Notes: generated by a model from the sequence alone, not told the origin. A stretch of DNA of 64,000 nt from Rhizobium nepotum 39/7 (GCF_000949865.1 NZ_JWJH01000005.1:124001-188000); one strand, 5' to 3'. Shown: positions 45,986 to 55,649, counted from the first letter of the stretch. Numbers and translations are program-made.

Positions 45986-48900
45986 ATGGCGAATAACAAG
46001 ATCAGCGACTCTGTCGACGAGACCGCATTTCAGGCGTTGGAAGACGCCTTGCAGCTCGGCGCTTTCGAAGACAAGCCGGAATCGCGGAAAACCACAGCGC
46101 CAAAGCCGCCGGAGGCCAGATTGAAGGAAGTCAGACAGACCCCTGCTCCCGAGGCCGCGCGTGCGCCTGCCGAACAGGCACCCAAATCGCCCAATCTCGA
46201 GGCGGCCAATGACGGCTCCAAGCGCAGCCCGGCCATGATCCTGAAATCGCTCGAAGGCAGCTCCATCGCCGGCGCACTCAGAAACGCGACGATCATGTCG
46301 GTGATCTGGGCGTTTGGCGGTCTTGGCGTCGCGCACCTTATCTATGGCAACGCCCTGTGGAACATCGGCTCGCTTGCCGACCTCACCGCAATCCCCGGCC
46401 TGATGGCGATCGTCGTCGGCATCGTCGTTCCGGTCATGCTGTTCTTCGCCTTCGCGATTATGATGGCGCGTGCCCGTGACCTACGCAACGCCGCCCGGTC
46501 CATGGCCGAAGTCGCCCTTCGTCTTGCAGAACCAGAAACTATCGCGTCCGACCGGATCATGTCCGTCGGCCAGGCGGTTCGCCGCGAAGTTTCGGCCATG
46601 AACGACGGCATCGAGCGTACCATCGCGCGAGCGACGGAACTCGAAACCCTCGTCCATTCGGAAGTCAACGCGCTTGAGCGCAGCTATGCCGACAACGAAA
46701 CGCGCGTACGCAGCCTCGTGCAGGAACTGTCCGCCGAGCGCGACGCCATCGTCAACCACGCGGAGCGCATCCGCTCCTCGATCGTCGGCGCACAGGAACA
46801 GATCAAGGAAGAGCTTTCCATCGTCGGCGAAGAGCTGTCGATGCGGCTTGCCACCTCCGGCGAGGCTTTCGCCTCGATGATCGACACGCGCTCGGCCGCA
46901 TTGCTGGAAAAATCGCGCGCTTCGACCGAAGCCATGGGCAGCCTGATCGCGGCCAAGACCGAAAACCTGCTTCAGGCACTGAATTCCTCCGGCTCGACCC
47001 TGTCGAGCGAATTCGACATGCGCCTGCACAATCTCACCTCGACGCTGGACGAGCGCGGCGAAGTGCTGCTCGAGCGGTTTGCCATCCATGCCTCGACGCT
47101 GGACAGCGGCGCGGAGAGCCTGAACAGCGCGCTGGAGGAACGTACCCGCCAGCTCAACGAAACGCTGTCCACGCGCACGCTTGAACTCAACCGCAATATA
47201 GATCGCGGCCAGCAGATCATCGGCGGCTCGCTCGATACCGTGCTCGACAAGCTTTCGACGACGCTCGAGGAAAAAGGCCTCTCCTTCCGCCAGAGCCTGC
47301 AAAGCACGGCGGACGATGCGATCATGGATCTCGATCTTCGCTCCGGCCTCTACGAGGAACGGTTGCAGGCGACGGTCGGCCAGGTCAACTCCGCTTTCGA
47401 CGAACAGGTGGCGGAATTCGCCAGCGCCTTCGACCAGCGCGCAGGCAGCCTCGACAGCAAGCTGATGGAAAGCCTCGCCCGGATCAACGAAACCGTTGCC
47501 GGCGGCTCCGAAGCCCTCGACACCCTGATGGCCAGCGGTCTGGAGCGGATCGGCACCACGATGACCGACCAGTCGCTTGCGCTCGCAACCGCGCTGGGCA
47601 CCGGCCAGGAAATGCTCGAAAGCGCGCTTGATACACGCACCCGTGCGTTCAGCGATGCGATCGGCCAGCGTACCGCTGAAATCACCGATGCCTTCGCCAG
47701 TTCGCATGAGAAGATCGACGGTGTGCTGGCGGAACGCAGCAATGCCCTGTTCGGCGCGCTTTCGGCCAGCCAGGACCGCTTCGACGAAGCGCTCGCCAGC
47801 CGTTCGCTGGCCATTACCGGCTCGGTATCGGGTACGGCGGAACGCCTTGCCGCGATGCTCGACGAACGCGCAGCCGCGATCAACAGCGTCGTCGCCGATG
47901 TCGAGCGCCGCCTGTCGGAAACGCTCGAAACCAGGGCCGCCGCCATCACCGGCGCCGTCTCCGGCATCGAGGACCGCATCTCCGATACGCTGGAAAGCCG
48001 CACGGCCGCCCTGCACGACGTTGTGTCCGGTGCCGAAAACCGTATCGCCGAAACGCTGGATGGCCGCACGGCCGCTCTTTCCAGCGCGATTTCCGGTGTC
48101 GAGGAACGCATCGCCGACACGATGGACAGCCGCACCCTGTCGCTCGACATGACCTTCGCGAATGTCGAGGAAAGACTGTCCGAGACGCTCGACAACCGCA
48201 CCTCCGCCCTTACCGGCATCGTCGCAAGCGCCGAAGAGAAGATCGCCGGCGCGCTCGACAGCCGCACGGCCACCTTCGGCGATGTGGTCGCCGTTGCCGA
48301 AACCCGTATCGCGGAAACGCTTGATGGCCGCACCGCAGCACTCAACGCCGTCGTCTCGGGTGCTGAAGAACGCATCGCAGATGCCTTGGACAGCCGCACC
48401 ATGGCGCTCGACATGGCGTTTTCCGGTGCCGAGGAAAAAATCACCGAAGCGCTCGACACGCGCACCGCAGCCCTTGGCGAGCTGGTGGCCGGCGCCGAGA
48501 CCCGTATTGCCGGCGCGCTCGACAGCCGCACGGACTCCCTCAGGAACGTCGTTTCCGGCGCGGAAGAGCGGATCACGGATGTGCTCGACAGCCGCACCCT
48601 GGCGCTCGATATGAGCTTCTCCGGCGTTGAGGAAAAGATCGCCGACATTCTCGACGGTCGCACCGCCGCCCTTCATACGGCCGTTTCCGGAGTTGAAGAC
48701 CGCATTGCCGATGCACTCGACAGCCGCACCGCTGCCCTTTCCGGCATCGTCTCCGGTGCGGAAGAACGCATTGCCGATGCACTCGACAGCCGCACCATGG
48801 CGCTCGACATGACTATTTCGGGCGTTGAGGAACGGATCGCCGAGGCTATGGACGCCAGAACCGCGTCGCTTTCGCTTGCGGCGGCCGGCGTCGGCCAGCG

Positions 48901-51900
48901 CCTGGAATCAACCGCTTTCACGCTTGAAAATGCACTTGCCAGCGGCCACGAGCGGCTGGAAACCATGCTCGGCTCGCAGGCTGAGCGGATCGCCGGCTCG
49001 CTTGAACGCAATAGCGGCCTGATAGAGCAGAGCGTCTCGGGCGCGGCCAACCGCATCGAAAGCGTCGTGGAAGACGGCAGCAGCCGCTTTGCGCAGACGG
49101 TGGAAGAAGGCGTTTCCCGTCTCGAAAGCAATCTCTCGCAATCGCATGAGGATATCCGCACCGCGCTCGATCAGCGCCAGGCGGATCTCGCAGCAACCCT
49201 GAGTTCGGCCACGACCCAGATGGGCGACATGCTCTCCGAACAGGCGATGATGATCGGCACCACCGTCGCATCCAGCGCCAGCATGCTCGAACTCTCGCTC
49301 GAAACCCAGCAGGAAACGTTGCAGAAGGCGATTGACGGCAGCGCGGCGACGCTGGAAGAGCGTCTTCGCAGCAGCGCCGGCGATATCGCCGTCAAAATCG
49401 GTGAAGCCGCCCGCGAAATCGGCGGTGCGACCGATGCGCTCTCCTCGCGGATCGAAACCTCTATCGGAAGCGTCACGGGCAGGCTCGACGAGACCGGCGC
49501 GCGCATCGAGACGTCGCTCGGTACGCTGCAAGAGCGCGTGTCGAGCGATCTCGGCAACGTCAATACCTCGATCGAGGATGCCGGCCGTCGCTTTGCCGAT
49601 GCGCTGGAAGACAAGACGGCCGCCTTTGCCCGCACCAGCGACGATGCGGCTCAGCGCATCACCGGTATTCTGGACGAGCAGGCAACCCGCGTTGCCGACA
49701 CGTTCGAAAGCCGTACCGGCCGTCTGGCGGAAACCTTCGATGCCGGCGCGGCCCGCATCGACGAACGCCTCGGCACCATGGACCGCGCGCTGACGATCGG
49801 CCTCGAAAACGTCAACCGCACCATCGAAGGCAAGGCAAGCGACCTCGTGGTCGGCCTGCGCGGCGCGGTCACCTCCGCCACCCAGAGCATCGACGAGGAA
49901 GCAGCTCGCTCCACCGCCCTGCTGGCGAAAACCGGGTCGGAATTCGCCGAACAGGTGCAGGCAAAGAACGAGGCATTCACCAAGGCCATCGAGGAACGTT
50001 CCGGCGAGATCGTCAACCGCATCTCGGATGCGCAGACACGTCTTTCCGGCCAGGCGGCCGCTGTCGCCCAGACCTTCTCCGAGGCGGGCAACATCATCGT
50101 CAACAAGGTCGCGGAAGCCGAAGCCGTCGTGCGTTCGCAGGTCGGCGTCATTTCCGAGACCCTGTCCGGTGTGGAATCCGCCCTCGATGCGCGTGGCGAA
50201 TCCATTCGCTCGGCGCTGGACAACCGCACCCGCGAACTCAACTCGATGCTGGCCAGCCGTTCCGCTGAACTGTCGCGTCTGATCGAGGAGAAGGCGAAGC
50301 CGGTGGTCGACGAATACGCCATCATCGGCCGTGAAGCCGCCGAAAAGATCGTCTCCGCCGCCCAGCAGAGCGCCGAACTTCTGTCGCAGAGCAACAGCGG
50401 CATGGTCGGCATGGTGGAGCAGGCGATCAGCGACTACGCCACCGCCGGAACGGATGCGGCAAGCAAGCTTGTCGCGGCAACCCGCCAGAGCACGGACATG
50501 CTGTCTCAGACGCACACTGCGATGGCGGATGCCGTCGAAGAGGGTATCGACAAATACGCCCGTGCCGGCAGCGATGTGGCAAACAAGCTCGTCGCCGCCA
50601 CCCGCCAGAGCACGGATATGCTGTCGCAGACCCATAACAGCATGGCCGAAATCGTCGAGCGGTCGGCAACCAACTTCAACTCCGCCGTCGAGCGCGCCGC
50701 ACAGGAATTCGGCACGGCCGACGAGGCGCTGAACGTGTCTGCGACCCGCTTCTCCGAATCCGCCTCGCAGGCCGCCGACATGGTGTCCAGCTCCAGCCGT
50801 CTGCTCGAAGGAAAGATCGACCGTCTGTCGAATATTTCCGGCCAGACACTGGCGCAGGTTGCCGGCATCGTCGGACGCTTCGAGGAGCATTCCAAGGTGC
50901 TGAGCCAGGCGTCCGAATTGCTCAATGCGGCGCAGTCGAGCCTCGTCGGCACGCTGGAGGAACGTCAGGACGCGCTTCGCAGCCTGTCCGTCGGCCTCGT
51001 CAAGCGCTCCGAGGAAATCGAAACCGCCATGCGCGGCGTCGTCAGTGTTGTGGAAACCACGCTCAACGATGCCGAGGAGCGGTCGCAGAACGTCGCGGGC
51101 AATCTGCGCGACAATCTGCAGGCCTCCTTCACCGATATCGGCCGCTCGCTCGATGAAACCGAACAGCGCGCCCGCTCGGCGGCGCAGACCATGCGGGGCG
51201 CCCTGCTCTCCGCCGGTCAGGATGCCAGCCGCTCGATTGAAAGCACGCTTTCCGACGCGCAGAAATATTCCGACGAGCTGGTCAGCCGCCTGCGCGGCGG
51301 CGTCGAATCCTCGCTCTCGGAAGTCGACAACCTTCTTGGCAGCGCATCGGAAAAATCCAATGCCGCCGCAGCCAACCTCAAGGAAACGCTGCGTCAGGCC
51401 GTCGAGGACGCCGTCAGCCGCTTTGCCGGCGCGACGGACGAGATCCGCCGCTCCAGCCACGATATCCGCCGCGAGCTGGATGCGACCCGCGCGGAGCTGA
51501 AGCGCGGCGCGTTCGACCTGCCGGAAGAGGCCAAGGAAAGCGCTGCCGCCATGCGCCGCGCCGTTTCCGAGCAGATCAAGGCCTTGCAGGATATTTCCCA
51601 GCTTGTCGGTCGTTCATCGCATCAGATGGAAGTCTCCGCGCCTGTCGCCCGCGCCATCGCCGCGACCCAGCCAGCGGCAGAGCGTCGCGTCGAGACGCGT
51701 CCGCAGCCGGCAGCAGCCGCTCCGGTACCACCGCGCCCGGCACAGCCTGCCTCCGCACCTGCACCTGCCTTGCGCGGCACCCTGCCGCTTGAGAACCGCC
51801 AGGTCGAAAACCGTCAGGCGTCCGCCCCGCCCCAGACGGCCGCGGCCCCCGCCGGACGTCGTGAAGAAGGCGGCGGCTGGATCAGCGATCTTCTGCGCGG

Positions 51901-52333
51901 TGCCTCGCAGGAAACGACTGCCGCTTCCGCACCCCGCACCGGCACTGAGCAACAGCCGACCCGCGCGGCCGACACACGCAATCCGCGTCACATGGTGGAA
52001 TCGCTGAACTCGCTCTCCGTCGACATCGCCCGCGCCATCGACCACGATGCGTCGGTGGAACTGTGGCGCCGCTACCAGCGCGGCGAGCGCGACGTCTTCA
52101 CCCGCCGCCTCTACACCCTGAAGGGCCAGACGACGTTTGACGAGATCAAGCGCAAATATGAGCGGGAAGCCGAATTCCGCACCGCCGTAGACCGCTACAT
52201 CACCGATTTCGAAAAGCTGCTCGCCGATGTGGCGCGCACGGACCGCGACCGGACCGTCACGCAGTCTTACCTCACCTCCGATACCGGCAAGGTCTATACG
52301 ATGCTTGCCCATGCGGCGGGTCGGTTCAACTGA
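45986..52333 (+). CDS. gpr: Growth Pole Ring protein GPR (giant apolipoprotein-like coiled-coil membrane protein)
   Basis: This 2,115-residue protein equals in length and style the Agrobacterium GPR protein, which forms a ring at the growing pole and is needed for polar growth and rod shape. A proline-rich cytoplasmic-looking N terminus (1-100) is followed by two membrane helices (about 103-121 and 137-160) and then some 1,700 residues of helical repeats. Residues 604-955 are 16 in-phase 22-residue repeats with consensus DSRTAAL-SGAEERIADAL, as in apolipoprotein A1/E. Three 40-residue repeats occur near residues 1447-1566. A proline/alanine-rich linker precedes a conserved C-terminal helical domain (from about RHMVESLNSLSVDIARAIDH). 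The chosen start (MANNKISDSV) gives the known length. Confidence 0.93.
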   Translation: MANNKISDSVDETAFQALEDALQLGAFEDKPESRKTTAPKPPEARLKEVRQTPAPEAARAPAEQAPKSPNLEAANDGSKRSPAMILKSLEGSSIAGALRNATIMSVIWAFGGLGVAHLIYGNALWNIGSLADLTAIPGLMAIVVGIVVPVMLFFAFAIMMARARDLRNAARSMAEVALRLAEPETIASDRIMSVGQAVRREVSAMNDGIERTIARATELETLVHSEVNALERSYADNETRVRSLVQELSAERDAIVNHAERIRSSIVGAQEQIKEELSIVGEELSMRLATSGEAFASMIDTRSAALLEKSRASTEAMGSLIAAKTENLLQALNSSGSTLSSEFDMRLHNLTSTLDERGEVLLERFAIHASTLDSGAESLNSALEERTRQLNETLSTRTLELNRNIDRGQQIIGGSLDTVLDKLSTTLEEKGLSFRQSLQSTADDAIMDLDLRSGLYEERLQATVGQVNSAFDEQVAEFASAFDQRAGSLDSKLMESLARINETVAGGSEALDTLMASGLERIGTTMTDQSLALATALGTGQEMLESALDTRTRAFSDAIGQRTAEITDAFASSHEKIDGVLAERSNALFGALSASQDRFDEALASRSLAITGSVSGTAERLAAMLDERAAAINSVVADVERRLSETLETRAAAITGAVSGIEDRISDTLESRTAALHDVVSGAENRIAETLDGRTAALSSAISGVEERIADTMDSRTLSLDMTFANVEERLSETLDNRTSALTGIVASAEEKIAGALDSRTATFGDVVAVAETRIAETLDGRTAALNAVVSGAEERIADALDSRTMALDMAFSGAEEKITEALDTRTAALGELVAGAETRIAGALDSRTDSLRNVVSGAEERITDVLDSRTLALDMSFSGVEEKIADILDGRTAALHTAVSGVEDRIADALDSRTAALSGIVSGAEERIADALDSRTMALDMTISGVEERIAEAMDARTASLSLAAAGVGQRLESTAFTLENALASGHERLETMLGSQAERIAGSLERNSGLIEQSVSGAANRIESVVEDGSSRFAQTVEEGVSRLESNLSQSHEDIRTALDQRQADLAATLSSATTQMGDMLSEQAMMIGTTVASSASMLELSLETQQETLQKAIDGSAATLEERLRSSAGDIAVKIGEAAREIGGATDALSSRIETSIGSVTGRLDETGARIETSLGTLQERVSSDLGNVNTSIEDAGRRFADALEDKTAAFARTSDDAAQRITGILDEQATRVADTFESRTGRLAETFDAGAARIDERLGTMDRALTIGLENVNRTIEGKASDLVVGLRGAVTSATQSIDEEAARSTALLAKTGSEFAEQVQAKNEAFTKAIEERSGEIVNRISDAQTRLSGQAAAVAQTFSEAGNIIVNKVAEAEAVVRSQVGVISETLSGVESALDARGESIRSALDNRTRELNSMLASRSAELSRLIEEKAKPVVDEYAIIGREAAEKIVSAAQQSAELLSQSNSGMVGMVEQAISDYATAGTDAASKLVAATRQSTDMLSQTHTAMADAVEEGIDKYARAGSDVANKLVAATRQSTDMLSQTHNSMAEIVERSATNFNSAVERAAQEFGTADEALNVSATRFSESASQAADMVSSSSRLLEGKIDRLSNISGQTLAQVAGIVGRFEEHSKVLSQASELLNAAQSSLVGTLEERQDALRSLSVGLVKRSEEIETAMRGVVSVVETTLNDAEERSQNVAGNLRDNLQASFTDIGRSLDETEQRARSAAQTMRGALLSAGQDASRSIESTLSDAQKYSDELVSRLRGGVESSLSEVDNLLGSASEKSNAAAANLKETLRQAVEDAVSRFAGATDEIRRSSHDIRRELDATRAELKRGAFDLPEEAKESAAAMRRAVSEQIKALQDISQLVGRSSHQMEVSAPVARAIAATQPAAERRVETRPQPAAAAPVPPRPAQPASAPAPALRGTLPLENRQVENRQASAPPQTAAAPAGRREEGGGWISDLLRGASQETTAASAPRTGTEQQPTRAADTRNPRHMVESLNSLSVDIARAIDHDASVELWRRYQRGERDVFTRRLYTLKGQTTFDEIKRKYEREAEFRTAVDRYITDFEKLLADVARTDRDRTVTQSYLTSDTGKVYTMLAHAAGRFN
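47795..48850 (+). repeat. 16 tandem 66-bp repeats within gpr
   Basis: DSRT-like tetrapeptides recur every 22 codons exactly: the first unit begins at 47795, the second at 47861, the unit before last at 48785 and the next at 48851. Two further, more diverged units (47663 and 47729) precede the array in phase. Units differ in DNA sequence, so the periodicity is held at protein level. Confidence 0.9.
50324..50683 (+). repeat. Three tandem 120-bp repeats within gpr
   Basis: Units start at 50324, 50444 and 50564. Each codes for 40 residues with the core KLVAATRQSTDMLSQTH, nearly the same in the second and third units (the first is more diverged). The spacing is exact. Confidence 0.9.
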
Positions 52334-52357
52334 ACTTCGGTCTGAGTAGAAACAATA

Positions 52358-52384
52358 AAACCCCGGTCATGACCGGGGTTTTTC
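52358..52384 (+). terminator. gpr terminator
   Basis: AAACCCCGGTC and GACCGGGGTTT are a perfect inverted repeat with a two-base centre, followed by TTTTT. It starts about 25 bases after the gpr stop codon. Confidence 0.9.
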
Positions 52385-52436
52385 ATTTTGTCTGACAGGC
52401 GTTTTTCCGACAGCAGTTCAACCGCTTATAATGAAA

Positions 52437-53354
52437 TCAAATCTCGAACGTACCCGTTGCCACGCGGACCGCGTGGCCGCCGATGCGGGCGCGGGCGATT
52501 TCGTTGTCCTTGATGTCCATGCGCAGGTGGATGTGGGAAGGCCGTTCCATCTCTACGCCCTGCTCTATCAAGAGCGGATAGTGGCCGTCGGTCAGGCCGT
52601 CGAAATGGTGGATGGCGCCGGAAAGGGCGGCGACGGCGGCTCCGGTGGCGGGGTCTTCCGAAATCCCCATTTCCGGGGAGAACATCCGGGCGTGGAACTT
52701 TGCCGCGTGATTGACGCCGCCGCGACAATAGATATAGGCCGCCGTCAGGCGTCCCTCGACCAACGGTGCGGTGCGCAGCCACAGACCGGCGTCGAAATCC
52801 ATATCGCTGATAGCGGTGATGTTGTGCAGCGGCACGAGCAGAAACGGCACGCCTGCCGTCCAGATCGACGGTACGTGATTTTCAAAGCCGAGATGGCCTT
52901 CGCTGACGCCCAGCGCATCGGCAAGTGCCGTATGATCGAGCGGCAGGGTGACGCGGGACGATTTACGCGGCAGGTCGAATTCGGCGAAGCTGACCGCGCC
53001 AGTCCGCATCCTGACCGCGCAGCGCACCGGCCCCACCTTCTCCTCCAGCACGCAGACCATGTCGATATCGCCGTCGCTGTCCTTGCGATTGCGCTCCGCA
53101 ATCGCAATCGCTGCGCCAACGGTCGGGTGGCCCGCGAAAGGCAGTTCGCTGGATGGCGTGAAGATGCGGAGCGAAGCCGCATGGGCAGGGTTGCCGGAGC
53201 GGTTGACGAAAACGGTCTCGGAGAGGTTCATTTCCCTGGCGATCGCCTGCATCGTCTCCTGGTCGAGACCGTCCGCATCATACATGACAGCGAGCGGATT
53301 TCCCGCCAATTTGGTCTCGGTAAAGACATCGTAGATATTGTAATTCAGCACCAC
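52437..53354 (-). CDS. PhzF-family epimerase/isomerase
   Basis: This 305-residue protein has the diaminopimelate-epimerase-like fold of the PhzF family. It shows IYDVFTETKLAGNPLAV at the start, the catalytic glutamate in EMNLSETVFV, LPFAGHPTVGAA, and GISEDPATGAAVAAL. The family includes phenazine biosynthesis isomerase and many uncharacterised enzymes; no phenazine genes are present here, so the substrate is unknown. The chosen GTG start at 53352-53354 has AGGAG six bases before it. Confidence 0.9.
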   Translation of the reverse strand: MVLNYNIYDVFTETKLAGNPLAVMYDADGLDQETMQAIAREMNLSETVFVNRSGNPAHAASLRIFTPSSELPFAGHPTVGAAIAIAERNRKDSDGDIDMVCVLEEKVGPVRCAVRMRTGAVSFAEFDLPRKSSRVTLPLDHTALADALGVSEGHLGFENHVPSIWTAGVPFLLVPLHNITAISDMDFDAGLWLRTAPLVEGRLTAAYIYCRGGVNHAAKFHARMFSPEMGISEDPATGAAVAALSGAIHHFDGLTDGHYPLLIEQGVEMERPSHIHLRMDIKDNEIARARIGGHAVRVATGTFEI

Positions 53355-53661
53355 GCCCGTCTCCTGCCATTCGTCATTCCGCCTGGTTCGGGCAAATTGC
53401 CTTACGCCGCCGCGCATCGCAACCCTTGTCGGAGGCCGGAAATCAAGAAGCTGTGGACCGCACTGGGGCAAACGCATCGGAAGGGAACGCCTGCCCGCCC
53501 GAAAGGCCTTGTCGCGAACCGCCGTCTTCATGTACCAAGGATGCATCTTGTGGCTTGCGATCGACCGTTTTCATCGACGATTGAAGATTGTGAGCCACTT
53601 CAACAGGTTACAGCATCCTTCGCAGGCCGCTTCCGGTTTGCGTCGTTGCCGAGGGAAGCGG

Positions 53662-54435
53662 ATGTCGCATTCTAACTGTTCACTGTCCTTCGTCGCCTCC
53701 ACAACTGACGAGGCGCAGAGGGCGCTGGAAGAGCTGAAAGGCGCTTACGGCAACACACCCTTCCACGAAGCGGATGTGATCGTGGCGCTCGGCGGCGACG
53801 GCTTCATGCTGCAAATTCTCAACGAGACGATGAATTCCGGCAAGCGGGTCTATGGCATGAACCGGGGATCGGTCGGTTTCCTGATGAACGACTACCGGGT
53901 GGACGGCCTGATCGAGCGCATTGCCGTGGCGACCGGAAATGATTTTCATCCCCTGCGCATGACGACGACGGATTCCGACGGCGACGAGTTTACGGCGCTC
54001 GCCATGAACGAGGTCAGCCTGTTCCGGCAATCGCATCAGGCGGCCAAGCTTCGCGTCGAAGTGGACGGCAAGGTGCGGCTGGAAGAGCTGATCTGCGATG
54101 GCATGATGGTGGCGACACCGGCGGGGTCGACAGCCTATAATTTCTCGGCCCATGGACCGATCCTTCCGCTGGAATCGCCGCTTCTGGCGCTCACCCCCGT
54201 CAGCGCCTTCCGGCCGCGCCGCTGGCGCGGTGCGCTCTTGCCGAACAAGGTGACGGTGGACATTCACGTTCTGGAGCGGGATAAACGCCCGGTAAACGCG
54301 GTGGCCGACCATACGGAGGTGAAATCCGTGCGGCATGTGCGGATTGCGCAATCACAGGACAGGACGGCCAGAATTCTCTCGGATCCGGACCGCTCGTGGT
54401 CGGACCGGGTTCTCGCCGAACAATTCAACAATTGA
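53662..54435 (+). CDS. nadK: NAD kinase
   Basis: This 257-residue enzyme phosphorylates NAD to NADP. It has the GGDG motif (ALGGDGFMLQIL), YGMNRGSVGFLMN and MVATPAGSTAYNFSAHGPILPL. The start at 53662 (MSHSNCSLSF) follows AGGGAAGCGG and gives the standard length. A longer in-frame start would overlap other upstream sequence. Confidence 0.96.
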   Translation: MSHSNCSLSFVASTTDEAQRALEELKGAYGNTPFHEADVIVALGGDGFMLQILNETMNSGKRVYGMNRGSVGFLMNDYRVDGLIERIAVATGNDFHPLRMTTTDSDGDEFTALAMNEVSLFRQSHQAAKLRVEVDGKVRLEELICDGMMVATPAGSTAYNFSAHGPILPLESPLLALTPVSAFRPRRWRGALLPNKVTVDIHVLERDKRPVNAVADHTEVKSVRHVRIAQSQDRTARILSDPDRSWSDRVLAEQFNN

Positions 54436-54450
54436 CGCCAACCGCTGACG

Positions 54451-54960
54451 ATGGCCATGCACCTGAAAACTCCTCTCCTCGCTGCCCTCATTTTCGCAAC
54501 CGCTGCTGTGCTTCCCGTGCGCGCCCAGACGGAGGCGATCGACGCGCTGCCGGTTTCGGCGATCTTCGTTGTCAGCAGCGGCATGTGGGAAGAGCAGAAT
54601 TTGGAGCCTGTGGCAGGCACTGACGGTCAGCTGCGGCCGCCGCCGGCGACGCCTACACGCGGCTATTACAAGGTGGTTGCGATCCGCCAGGGCGATGGCA
54701 CCGCGAGAGTCTACCTACAGCGCATCGCATTTGCCGCCAACGGACCGAACCTTCTCGAAAACATCGAGCTGGAAGAATTCAGCCAGATGAAATCCTACGT
54801 CACGGATATTCGCCCAGAAAGCTCGAACGGCGCACCCGCCTCGCCCGGCCTGTTCGTAACGGTCTATCTGAAAACGGACCCGGTGGCCAAGGAAGCGGAA
54901 AGCTGGACGATCCTGATCGACGAGCTTGGTGAAATGAAAATCGAGAAAGCCTCGAACTGA
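54451..54960 (+). CDS. Small secreted protein of unknown function
   Basis: This 169-residue protein has a signal peptide (MKTPLLAALIFATAAVLPVRAQ from the internal part, cleavage near residue 25). The mature part is mixed beta/alpha with no motif that I recognise. It follows nadK by 15 bases on the same strand and is probably co-transcribed with it. Conserved in rhizobia by appearance, but no function can be given. Confidence 0.65.
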   Translation: MAMHLKTPLLAALIFATAAVLPVRAQTEAIDALPVSAIFVVSSGMWEEQNLEPVAGTDGQLRPPPATPTRGYYKVVAIRQGDGTARVYLQRIAFAANGPNLLENIELEEFSQMKSYVTDIRPESSNGAPASPGLFVTVYLKTDPVAKEAESWTILIDELGEMKIEKASN

Positions 54961-54980
54961 GAGCAAGTCCGGTTAGACGG

Positions 54981-55060
54981 GATCGTTCGACATGCTTTAT
55001 CGTTTTGTTTTTCGCGTGTTCCGGACGTAAGACCGCTGCGCACTTTTACTGGAAATGCTC
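54981..55060 (+). repeat. Dispersed intergenic repeat, copy 2
   Basis: It carries ACATGCTTTATCG, TTTTGTTTTTCGCG, TTCCGGACGTAAGACCGC and TGCGCACTTTTACTGGAAATGCTC in that order. The last 25 bases are nearly identical to copy 3. It ends at the stop codon of the convergent cysteine hydrolase gene. Confidence 0.65.
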
Positions 55061-55530
55061 TACGTATCAAGCTCGTGTGGCCCGGCCAGAACCGCGCCGA
55101 AATGATGTTTCCATAATCTGGCGCCGAGTTCGCCGCTGCGGTCGAGGCTGGAGCCGATTGTCAGCCACGGTAGAAGCGTGGGATGAAGCCCCGCATCGAA
55201 CAAAGCAAAACCGGCCGCCAGCACGCAGGTGTCGGCCTGAATGCCGCAGACCAGCACCCTTTCGAGCTTCAGAGATAGAAGGTGATCGATCGCCTCTTTT
55301 GGCGGCCCGTAACCGTGCTTGATGAAAATATGGTCCGCCGGAACCAGCGAGCAGTCGTCCCTGCCCGGTTTCCAACCCAATTGCCGTTCGAAAGGCGTCA
55401 CGTTTTCATCGTGGCGCTCGACGGTGGCGATGCTTGGCATGGTCGCGGCCAGCGCAGATATATCCGCCACCAGCGGCGCCGGCGGGTTGAAGCTCGGCTG
55501 GACGTCGATGATAAAAAGCGCCTGTTTCAC
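55060..55530 (-). CDS. Cysteine hydrolase (isochorismatase/nicotinamidase family)
   Basis: This 156-residue protein has the family triad: the aspartate in FIIDVQPSF near residue 9, the lysine in HIFIKHGYG and the cysteine in CGIQADTCVLAAG. Members hydrolyse isochorismate, nicotinamide or ureido compounds; this member is short and not assignable. It lies alone between two copies of an intergenic repeat, with its own reading direction opposite to nadK. Confidence 0.88.
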   Translation of the reverse strand: MKQALFIIDVQPSFNPPAPLVADISALAATMPSIATVERHDENVTPFERQLGWKPGRDDCSLVPADHIFIKHGYGPPKEAIDHLLSLKLERVLVCGIQADTCVLAAGFALFDAGLHPTLLPWLTIGSSLDRSGELGARLWKHHFGAVLAGPHELDT

Positions 55531-55569
55531 GCATGTCCTCCAGAGTACGTCCTGTTTAAATGGTGCCGT

Positions 55570-55645
55570 CTGACGTGCTCTACCTCTTTATTTCCAAGCA
55601 TTTTCCGGACGTAAAACCGCTACGCACTTTTATTGGAAATGCTCC
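55570..55645 (+). repeat. Dispersed intergenic repeat, copy 3
   Basis: It carries GACGTGCTCTACC, a T-rich tract, TTTTCCGGACGTAAAACCGC and TACGCACTTTTATTGGAAATGCTC. It is in the same orientation as copy 2, so the two flank the cysteine hydrolase gene as direct repeats. Confidence 0.65.
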
Positions 55646-55649
55646 AACG

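Noticed and set aside
46481-48676. Long open minus-strand frames across gpr (also 48908-51460).
   Set aside because: They are antisense to the repeat-rich gpr frame and arise from its codon bias; they show no domain and only mirror the repeats.
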